A stretch of 9,136 nt of DNA from Verrucomicrobiota bacterium (GTDB lineage Bacteria; Verrucomicrobiota; Verrucomicrobiia; Chthoniobacterales; UBA10450), in contig QHQV01000089.1 of assembly GCA_003219945.1 (NCBI GenBank), forward strand, positions 1 through 9,136, written 5' to 3'. How positions within the stretch are numbered: the first letter of the stretch is position 1; each line of letters begins with the position of its first letter. Below are positions 1-5,044 of this stretch, piece after piece. A program made the position numbers and the translations under genes. Below the pieces are notes generated by a model. That model made no database searches. It saw nothing but the letters and a program-made list of their open reading frames with translations, and was not told the origin of the DNA.

Positions 1-960
1 GACGGCCGCTTTGTTTCGTCCGCGCCGTGCTGCTACTGCCAGTCCCCACTTCTGCAGTGGATTATTTACTTCCAGGAGCTTCTTGCCCGATTGGATGAGT
101 AAGGCGCGAAGCGCTCCTCTTCCATGCCGCTTGAGTGCTCCGCTGCCTTGAAAGTTGCCGCTTTGTGAGACGCTTGGGTTGAGGCCAAGATAGGCGACCA
201 GCTTTTTGCTCTGTGTGAAGCGACGCACATCACCCACCGCCGCCACCACCCCGTAAAGGGTAATTAGATTGATGCCACAGAGTCGGGTCAACCGCAGGAG
301 TGCTTCCTCGGCCACGATCTCCTGGGCCATGTGCCGGCGTAGCAGCGTGCGACGCGCGCGCGCTGCCACCAGGCTGCCATGCAATTGTTGCAGCAACATC
401 CTGCGCGCCGGCGTCCACTCCCGCAGTTTGAGCAGACGTGCAATGGCCTGGGGATGGCATAAGCGGAAGCCCTTCTCCAGACGCACACAATGTTCGTTCA
501 ACATTGAGCGCAGTTGTTGCTTGGCCCGGGTCGATTCCTTTACCACCGCCTGATACGCACTGAAGATCTCGCGCCGCTCCAGAGTCTTTTGATCTGGTTG
601 CCACACGATGGGTGAGAGCGCGCTCAAATAGATCCGCGCAATCTTCACCGCATCGACTCGATCGTTCGCGCAGTACACCTTACCCACCTTTCCCGCATGA
701 TGACTGTCCAGGATCTCCACCTTCCGGTCGATGGCCCGCAGGCGCGCCGCCACCGCGAAGGCATTGCCGCTGGCTTCCAACACCAGCGTGTCTTCTGTGC
801 ATGTGTGACGCCGCGCCCACTCTTCCAATCGCTCCAGCTCGACCCGCGTTGAAGTCCTCAACACCATCGCGCTGGCCGGATCACGCCCTTGCACTACTGC
901 TCCCGCGAAACTGTCCGGGTGCACATCGAGTCCCACCACTCGACCTTTGTTCTTCGTCAT
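1..960 (-). CDS. IS110-family transposase, 3' end cut by window edge
   Basis: DEDD recombinase that moves an IS110-type insertion sequence, in this family guided by an element-encoded bridge RNA. The frame is open for 320 codons from ATG at 960 to the window edge, so only the last few dozen residues should be missing. The N-terminal RuvC-like domain shows D12 (GLDVH), E62 (LEASG), and D100 and D103 (NDRVD), the family DEDD pattern. A coiled-coil-like charged middle (about 120-215) is followed by the C-terminal Tnp domain (about 222-290) with CGIN, AYLGLNPS and QSGNFQGSG; S267 is the likely catalytic serine. The start is fixed by an AGGAGG six bases upstream. No internal stop or frameshift is seen, so the element could be active, though neither boundary is confirmed. 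The long untranslated region before the start fits the IS110 group rather than IS1111. Family assignment is firm; activity is inferred. Confidence 0.93.
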   Translation of the reverse strand, partial: MTKNKGRVVGLDVHPDSFAGAVVQGRDPASAMVLRTSTRVELERLEEWARRHTCTEDTLVLEASGNAFAVAARLRAIDRKVEILDSHHAGKVGKVYCANDRVDAVKIARIYLSALSPIVWQPDQKTLERREIFSAYQAVVKESTRAKQQLRSMLNEHCVRLEKGFRLCHPQAIARLLKLREWTPARRMLLQQLHGSLVAARARRTLLRRHMAQEIVAEEALLRLTRLCGINLITLYGVVAAVGDVRRFTQSKKLVAYLGLNPSVSQSGNFQGSGALKRHGRGALRALLIQSGKKLLEVNNPLQKWGLAVAARRGRNKAAV

Positions 961-966
961 GATATT

Positions 967-972
967 CCTCCT
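967..972 (-). promoter_or_regulatory. Strong Shine-Dalgarno of the IS110 transposase
   Basis: AGGAGG on the minus strand, six bases (AATATC) before the ATG at 960. It is the strongest ribosome binding site in the window; most resident genes here have weak sites or none. It fixes the transposase start. Confidence 0.85.
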
Positions 973-1300
973 GGTTGGTTGTTATGCTTCACTCTCTCGA
1001 CGCAAGGCGTGGCCGGCTTCTGACGAACTCTCTTTACACGCAGACATCCGGAGCTGAGCTTCACCAAGTTGGCTCACTCCATGAGGGTTCATCCGTCAGA
1101 CTCACTCAGCCTTCAACCGGGGAAGTCCCCACTGCATCGCTCGAGTCCTGCCGGTTCGTCTCGCGTTGGTCCTCTTTTGCAAGTCCCATCGCCCGATATC
1201 AGAGCGCCCAGTCACGCCTCGCGTCGAGTCCACAAAACCACATTCCCTCAGCGAACCGCGAGATAGCCGGGATGACTAGCTGACGAAGTCAGACCTCGCA
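973..1300 (-). ncRNA. Candidate IS110 left end with bridge RNA
   Basis: About 330 non-coding bases lie directly upstream of the transposase. In IS110-group elements this is where the left end lies and where the bridge RNA that pairs with target and donor DNA is transcribed. Small hairpins are visible: CTGAC-loop-GTCAG at 1280-1292 and GGGG-ACTT-CCCC (arms in 1117-1132), plus an AGCT-rich palindromic patch near 1051-1062. No convincing protein is coded on either strand. The outer boundary (about 1300) is only a guess from where the hairpins end; no terminal repeat is expected for this group. The target and donor guide loops could not be assigned without the right end and the insertion-site core. 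Confidence 0.38.
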
Positions 1301-1491
1301 AAGATAAACGCGGCGTCGATCTAATTTCCGATGCGCTGCCATTCGGTCGCCTGTGGCACGCGAGCCAAACGCAAGCGGCAACGCAGTTGACTACGCGAAG
1401 TTTCGCAATCGCTCACATGATGCACTGATTTCCCAATAGCGCTTCTGCTCGAAAATAATACAGGCGCGCGATTCGATTTTCGCTCAACCAA
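1301..1491. other. Non-coding stretch, one inverted repeat
   Basis: Lies between the presumed IS110 left end and the end of the cytochrome gene. No gene is seen. An inverted repeat CGAAAAT / ATTTTCG (1450-1456 and 1476-1482, 19-nt loop) lies just past the cytochrome stop and could form a weak terminator for the barrel-cytochrome unit, but no clear T run follows. Confidence 0.35.
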
Positions 1492-1809
1492 TCAATGTTC
1501 AGTGGATCGCACGGCGAGAATATAGGCGACGATTGCTTCGCGCTCCGCCGGTTTCAGACTCGCGCGATGCGACATGCTGTCGACGATGTTCGGCCAATCG
1601 TCGGTGCTGTAACGCCAGAGCACCGGCAGCGTGTGGCATTCGATGCAGCGATGGACGAAAAGCGTGCGGCCTTCGCGCAACATCACAAGATCGACATGTT
1701 GTCCGCTTCTCGCGGTCGCCATCTGCGGCGTAACAGGGGGAACGTAGTTGGTCAATTCGCAACTGATTAGCACGAAAACGAGCGCGACGAAGATTGACAC
1801 CATCTTCAT
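1492..1809 (-). CDS. Monoheme cytochrome c lipoprotein
   Basis: Small c-type cytochrome, probably an electron carrier anchored by lipid at the periplasmic face of a membrane. From ATG at 1809 it has 105 residues: a short hydrophobic signal ending in a lipobox LISC (Cys17 would be lipidated), a variable linker, then CIECH at 55-59 for covalent heme attachment with His59 as proximal ligand. Met79 (DSMSHR) is the likely distal ligand. The C-terminus ends with the usual helix (REAIVAYILAV). The frame extends upstream to 1860, but that would put the signal peptide internally and overlap the preceding gene by 50 bases, so 1809 is preferred; ATG at 1803 is also possible. It begins 1 nt after the stop of the barrel gene, so the two are almost certainly co-transcribed and translationally coupled. 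Redox partner unknown. Confidence 0.85.
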   Translation of the reverse strand: MKMVSIFVALVFVLISCELTNYVPPVTPQMATARSGQHVDLVMLREGRTLFVHRCIECHTLPVLWRYSTDDWPNIVDSMSHRASLKPAEREAIVAYILAVRSTEH

Positions 1810-1810
1810 C

Positions 1811-2563
1811 TTAGAAACCCATTCCAAAAATTGTGCGCAGTTGGAAATCCGGCTCGTCATGCGTATCAGTCGCTTGCGCGAGAGCGGTGATCGTCACAAA
1901 CCAATTTCCACGGCGATAAGAGACGTTCGGCCCGACGAAGAAATTTCTGATCTTTTCCGTGTCGCGCCACTCTGGAAATACAAATTCATGCAGCACTTCT
2001 ATTCCCGCGGAAACGGTTGGCGAGATTTCATAGCTCGCACCAAGCGCTTGGATGAATTCGCCTTCGCGCTCGGCGAGATCGCTTCTTTCCCATACCGATT
2101 CAAATGTGGCATTATAAGCGAGGATGAGCGGTCCAAAGTTTTTCTGGCTGATCAGCTTCGATTCCAATTCGATCAGTCGATCCCCCACTCTCAGCTCTCC
2201 GTAGATCGACAGCCCGACAGGATCGACAACTGGGTTGGTAAAATTGTAGATCAACTCGATCGCCGTATCCGAATAGGTAGAGCCGGATTGTTCTGGATCG
2301 CTTTTATAAAACCAGTCTGCGAGATAAATGCTTGCCTGGAGCTTGTCGGTTACTCCGTATTCGAGTTCGTGGCGGAAATCGACCTGATCAAATCTGCCTG
2401 GCCCTGTGGCATGGCGCCACGTGACCCAATTTTCCAGCTCCAGGCTGCCAGACGCTGGTGTATTGGCCTCGTAAAGAAAAGTAAAGTGGCGCGCGCCACC
2501 AAAAGAGGACAACGCTGATAAGATTGCGGCTACGAAAATGCCGACGCGCAACGCAGGCTTCAT
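1811..2563 (-). CDS. Outer-membrane beta-barrel protein, function unknown
   Basis: Predicted outer-membrane barrel of 250 residues. ATG at 2563 gives a classical signal peptide (MKPALR, then a hydrophobic stretch ending FGGA before RHF). The rest shows alternating short strands (LELENWVTWR, FRHELEYGV, LQASIYLADW, AIELIYNF, GLSIYGELRVG, TVSAGIEVLHEF, NWFVTITALAQ) and ends in a terminal Phe (IFGMGF), as expected for BAM-assembled barrels. It resembles the uncharacterised barrel group catalogued as DUF6662, recalled from motif style only. An earlier in-frame ATG at 2611 would bury the signal, so 2563 is preferred; neither has a good Shine-Dalgarno. The next gene, a cytochrome c lipoprotein, starts 1 nt downstream, suggesting a shared envelope role, perhaps redox-linked, but nothing in the barrel itself binds heme (no CXXCH). 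Substrate unknown. Confidence 0.8.
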   Translation of the reverse strand: MKPALRVGIFVAAILSALSSFGGARHFTFLYEANTPASGSLELENWVTWRHATGPGRFDQVDFRHELEYGVTDKLQASIYLADWFYKSDPEQSGSTYSDTAIELIYNFTNPVVDPVGLSIYGELRVGDRLIELESKLISQKNFGPLILAYNATFESVWERSDLAEREGEFIQALGASYEISPTVSAGIEVLHEFVFPEWRDTEKIRNFFVGPNVSYRRGNWFVTITALAQATDTHDEPDFQLRTIFGMGF

Positions 2564-2903
2564 TTGACCGCGAACGCTATCAGAGCAATTCGCGGACTGC
2601 TGCCGGGCCATTGCTTTTTTTTAGCGCCTGCTTGCGCCGTGTCGCGCGCGCACTATTCCCGTTTTTCAGCCGTTCCCATCATGCAGTGATTCGCGTTTAC
2701 GATGAAGCTGGCAACGTGAGAGAGACGCACGAGCACGCGGGCGAATTGACAGGGCCGTGAGCCTTACGTGCGTCATGTCGGCGCTGTGGTGTTTTGCTGT
2801 TTTGCCTCCAATGGCGGCAGGCATGAATTTAGGGGCGAAGAAATCTTCGTGACCTTTTACAAAGATTCGTCCGATAGTGTAAAAAGCCAAGCGGCCCCCG
2901 GAA
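2564..2903. other. Divergent intergenic region with protease remnant
   Basis: About 340 bases separate the barrel gene (reading left) from the protease gene (reading right) and must hold promoters for both; none is clear enough to mark. In the protease's own frame, the part from ATG at 2775 reads as a short hydrophobic segment (ALWCFAVLPPMAAGM) broken by in-frame stops TGA at 2850 and TAA at 2880. This could be a decayed N-terminal part of the protease. Other open frames here lack any recognisable domain. Confidence 0.4.
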
Positions 2904-3239
2904 ATGAGTTCTATGTACGGCGTTTTGTACGCATTCATCAGCGCGGGATTTTACGAGGAATTCACGTTTCGTGGATTTTTGATGCAAGGCTTAGCGATGT
3001 TGTTTGGTGGGAGTCGCGGCGCATGGATAGGCGCTTGTATAACGCAAGGTGCGCTGTTCGGGGCAGCGCATGCTTACCAGAATCCACTCGGCATCGCGAT
3101 CACCGGCACACTCGGCATTTTGATGGGACTGCTGGTTCCTGCGTCGGGGCGCAATCTTTGGGCCGTGATCATCGGCCATGGGCTCTTCGACGCGAGTCGT
3201 TTTGTTTTGTTCTATTTTGAAGGGCCGCCGACCGGCTGA
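2904..3239 (+). CDS. CPBP (Rce1-like) intramembrane protease, N-terminally short
   Basis: Member of the CPBP/Abi family of membrane-embedded proteases related to CAAX endopeptidase Rce1. All three family motifs are present in 111 residues: EEFTFR (E18, E19, R23), FGAAH (H56) and HGLFD (H92, D96), embedded in hydrophobic helices (about 5-16, 40-55, 62-80, 85-92). Family members usually have 200-300 residues with several extra helices before the EExxxR motif; here only 17 residues precede it. An in-frame TAA at 2880-2882 blocks any longer start in this frame, so the protein is truncated or the gene is decayed. It is the only + strand gene, convergent with the RES toxin gene 65 bases away. The catalytic core is intact by sequence, so a minimal active form cannot be excluded. 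Substrate unknown. Confidence 0.75.
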   Translation: MSSMYGVLYAFISAGFYEEFTFRGFLMQGLAMLFGGSRGAWIGACITQGALFGAAHAYQNPLGIAITGTLGILMGLLVPASGRNLWAVIIGHGLFDASRFVLFYFEGPPTG

Positions 3240-3304
3240 TCACCTTGATTGGCCGCTGTTTTCGCTGCGCGCCCGGCGGTCGCGCCCTACCAAGTACCGA
3301 ATCG

Positions 3305-3766
3305 TCAGCGGTTCACCAGGCGCGAATCGAACTCGAAATCAATCGGTGAAGCTATTCGGATACGCTTGAAATCTGGATCCAGGGGGTTGAGCAGAAAATT
3401 TGTGTCGGCAGGGCTAACGGCGCTTGGCAGCGCAAGAACCGCAGAGCGCCGCTCTTTGACCCAGTGATCGCCGATTTCCCGCGCTTCGATTGGAGGAGGA
3501 TGCATCCGCCAGTTCGCCGGCAATTTTTCGTGTCGGAAGCGTTCTGTGAGACTGTCCGGCCACTCCAGGTAAAATGCCTTGTGTTCCTCAACGGTAAACG
3601 GGATCCGGTTGACGAAAACTTCAAACGCGGCCGTGGATTGATATCCGCTGATATATACAACACGCGCGCCAGGAGAGTTCCAACGCCCTCCGTAGCGCCA
3701 GGGACCTTCTCCCGTAAATGCTGTTCGTGCGCGGCTTGCGCGCACAATGCGCCAGCCGGAGCCCAT
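3305..3766 (-). CDS. RES-domain toxin of a RES-Xre toxin-antitoxin pair
   Basis: Type II toxin of the RES family, whose characterised members (MbcT, ParT and relatives) attack NAD+ or ADP-ribosylate a host enzyme. It has 153 residues, full length for the family. The conserved residues are in place: R28 in GGRWNSPG, Y38 in VVYIS, E49 in AAFEV, and S115 in LPSAV followed by NFLLNP, ending with the usual DPDFKRI segment. An in-frame TGA lies a short way upstream, so ATG at 3766 is the sensible start; no Shine-Dalgarno precedes it. In this family toxin translation is normally coupled to the antitoxin just upstream. Here a 272-bp insertion separates them, so expression is probably reduced. The protein itself shows no damage. 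Family assignment is firm; which of the two chemistries it uses is not visible. Confidence 0.92.
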   Translation of the reverse strand: MGSGWRIVRASRARTAFTGEGPWRYGGRWNSPGARVVYISGYQSTAAFEVFVNRIPFTVEEHKAFYLEWPDSLTERFRHEKLPANWRMHPPPIEAREIGDHWVKERRSAVLALPSAVSPADTNFLLNPLDPDFKRIRIASPIDFEFDSRLVNR

Positions 3767-3773
3767 CGGGTTA

Positions 3774-3804
3774 GGAGCCTGTTGAGGTACTCAGGCATGT
3801 CGCG
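3774..3804. repeat. Terminal inverted repeat of the MITE, toxin side
   Basis: 31-bp repeat starting GGAGCCTG, ending TGTCGCG; pairs with 4015-4045 in inverted orientation with four mismatches (positions 9, 18, 22 and 24 of the repeat). Confidence 0.85.
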
Positions 3805-4014
3805 CGAGAGTGCCTCGGTCTGGATGGCAAGGCGCGAGCGACGAACATGTTCGCGCCTACCTGTGAGGAGCGAGCAACGCCGCCAGACGGACCAAGGCGC
3901 TCTCGCCCTCCGGGTTGAGCCGCTTTTCCGTCTCTCCGGCATTGTTCGTCGGTTACGGACCACTGGTGGTATGCGTCCTCCTCACGCCTTCGAGAGAGGA
4001 AAAATCGGCGGCAA

Positions 4015-4045
4015 CGCGACACGTCTGTGTACCTCAGCAGGCTCC
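4015..4045. repeat. Terminal inverted repeat of the MITE, antitoxin side
   Basis: Inverted copy of 3774-3804, ending GGCTCC directly before the TA duplication at 4046-4047. On the minus strand its first base, G, supplies the third base of the present antitoxin stop codon TAG. Confidence 0.85.
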
Positions 4046-4461
4046 TAGGAATAAACGCCGTAATCGATTCGCCCCAGCAAATTGTCCACTTCCCGCGCGC
4101 CGATTTCGGTCTTTGCATAATCCAGCGGCACTACGCCGCCGAGACCGTATTGCGGAAACTTAAGCCAGGCTCGTCCTCTTTCGAGGTTGCCAAAAACGCT
4201 GGCCGCGTGCTCGAGCAGCCGGGAAAAACGGATGAGCTTGTCCGATTCATCCGGCGACAGGCGTCCCGCAGTTTTGCGCCGGTGCAGCGTTGCCCTGGAA
4301 ATGGAAAGTTTTGAGGCCAGTTGTTCGAGCGGTAGATCGAGGTTTTTTCGGAGTGCCTCCAGTTCCGCGAAAGGCAATCCTTTCTCGATCCGGCGGATCA
4401 GATGAGTCGGATGCATCGGCTTTGGGCTGGCTGTTTTTCTTTCGAGTGTCGCGGTTTTCAT
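4045..4461 (-). CDS. Xre/MbcA/ParS-family antitoxin of the RES-Xre pair
   Basis: Antitoxin that binds and blocks the RES toxin and represses its own operon. From ATG at 4461 it has 138 residues: a basic N-terminal tail, a dimerising and DNA-binding region with a helix-turn-helix at about 44-63 (LPLEQLASKLSISRATLHRR), and the C-terminal DUF2384 toxin-binding domain (about 96-138: RAWLKFP, LGGVVPLDYAKTEIGAREV, LLGRIDYGVYS). That ending is the family's normal C-terminus, so the protein is complete. GGGG lies 11 bases before the ATG; a TTG at 4494 would extend it by 11 residues but falls inside the operator palindrome. The stop TAG combines TA of the target site with the first base of the inserted element; before insertion it would have read TAA. 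A palindrome about 25 bases upstream is its likely operator. Confidence 0.92.
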   Translation of the reverse strand: MKTATLERKTASPKPMHPTHLIRRIEKGLPFAELEALRKNLDLPLEQLASKLSISRATLHRRKTAGRLSPDESDKLIRFSRLLEHAASVFGNLERGRAWLKFPQYGLGGVVPLDYAKTEIGAREVDNLLGRIDYGVYS

Positions 4462-4485
4462 GACAATGACATCCCCTTTGTCCAA

Positions 4486-4507
4486 TTGATACAATTTACT
4501 GTATCAA
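4486..4507. promoter_or_regulatory. Palindromic operator of the RES-Xre operon
   Basis: Perfect 8-bp inverted repeat TTGATACA / TGTATCAA around a 6-bp centre, 24 bases before the antitoxin ATG. On the minus strand it overlaps a plausible promoter: TTGAGT, 16 bases, then TAAATT inside the palindrome centre. A two-fold site over the -10 region is what an autorepressing dimeric Xre antitoxin would use. Binding is inferred from position and symmetry; the symmetry itself is directly visible. Confidence 0.65.
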
Positions 4508-4573
4508 ATGAAACACTCAAGTTAACAATCATAGCGAAACGAAGAAGGGTCGCGCAGCGGCCAATGCTTCAAT

Positions 4574-4969
4574 TCACGCCGCGATCTGGCCGAGCACGGT
4601 GCGCAGTTCGTGAAAATCCACCGGCTTCGCCAAATGGAAATCGAATCCAGCTTTTCTGCCGCGCTCGATATCGTCGTGCGCTGCAAAGCCAGATATCGCC
4701 ACCGCTTTCACGGCTCCTTTTCGTTTCGCTTCCACAATGATATCGTAGCCATTCCCGTCTGGAAGCGCGATGTCACACAGCACGACGTCGAACTCTTTGG
4801 CGTTGATCATGTCCAGTGCGGTCCGAGCGTCGTCAGCCGTGGAAATATCGTGACCGAAATGATTCAGCAGCCGAGATAACGCCTGCAGCGTGTCGCTGTG
4901 ATCCTCTACGACGAGAATTCGCAAACTTTTGCCCGAATTATACTCCGTCCTCGATCGATCCTCGCTCAT
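4574..4969 (-). CDS. Stand-alone receiver-domain response regulator
   Basis: Single-domain response regulator of 131 residues that would accept a phosphoryl group from a histidine kinase and act by protein contact, as CheY and Spo0F do. After a 15-residue tail, the receiver fold shows the acidic pair E22-D23 (LVVEDHSD), phospho-acceptor D66 (VVLCDIALPDG), switch Ser93 (AISGF) and K115-P116 (LAKPVD). The LPDGNGYD and HLAKPVD wording is typical of receivers attached to hybrid kinases, so it may descend from or serve one; no kinase lies in this window. No output domain follows, and the stop comes right after the last receiver helix. The ATG at 4969 has GGAA a few bases upstream. It lies 75 bases downstream of the MscS-like gene on the same strand, so co-transcription is possible. 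Confidence 0.92.
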   Translation of the reverse strand: MSEDRSRTEYNSGKSLRILVVEDHSDTLQALSRLLNHFGHDISTADDARTALDMINAKEFDVVLCDIALPDGNGYDIIVEAKRKGAVKAVAISGFAAHDDIERGRKAGFDFHLAKPVDFHELRTVLGQIAA

Positions 4970-5044
4970 CTTTCCAAAACCCCGCGAAGCCCTATAATCG
5001 GATTTTTCGTCGCGTCCAGATGCAATTTTGGTGTTGCCGAAATA

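Larger units (their letters stand above)
3774..4045. mobile_element. MITE-like insertion between antitoxin and toxin
   Basis: A 272-bp element with terminal inverted repeats: 3774-3804 and 4015-4045 match inverted at 27 of 31 positions, starting GGAGCCTG. It is flanked by TA on both sides (3772-3773, 4046-4047), the duplication typical of IS630/Tc1-mariner and some IS5-type elements. Removing the element plus one TA rejoins the antitoxin and toxin genes in a compact operon. The inside is itself folded: 3804-3823 and 3883-3906 form a gapped inverted repeat (GCGAGAG / CTCTCGC), enclosing an 8-bp stem AGGCGCGA / TCGCGCCT (3830-3837, 3851-3858). It codes for no complete transposase, so it must have been moved in trans. 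Parent family not identified. Confidence 0.82.

Noticed and set aside
230..604. Minus frame of 124 codons in the transposase region
   Set aside because: Shadow of the IS110 transposase, which is open in another minus frame from 960 to the window edge with the DEDD residues in place.
1748..2518. 256-codon open frame on the + strand
   Set aside because: Antisense to the barrel gene, which has a signal peptide and a barrel C-terminus; the + frame has no domain, no signal and arginine-rich low-quality sequence.
2768..3220. 150-codon + frame overlapping the protease
   Set aside because: Different frame from the motif-bearing protease; its content is arginine- and histidine-rich with no family motif.
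3352..3963. 203-codon minus frame crossing the inserted element into the toxin gene
   Set aside because: It starts inside the element and then runs out of frame through the RES gene. A piece (RLAIQTEALSRDMPEYLNRLL region) looks protein-like and might be a leftover of a parent transposase, but it is too short to claim.
3772..4047. Defence-island reading of the CPBP and RES-Xre neighbourhood
   Set aside because: Only two loosely defence-associated families occur, on opposite strands and with housekeeping-like neighbours; not enough to call a defence system.
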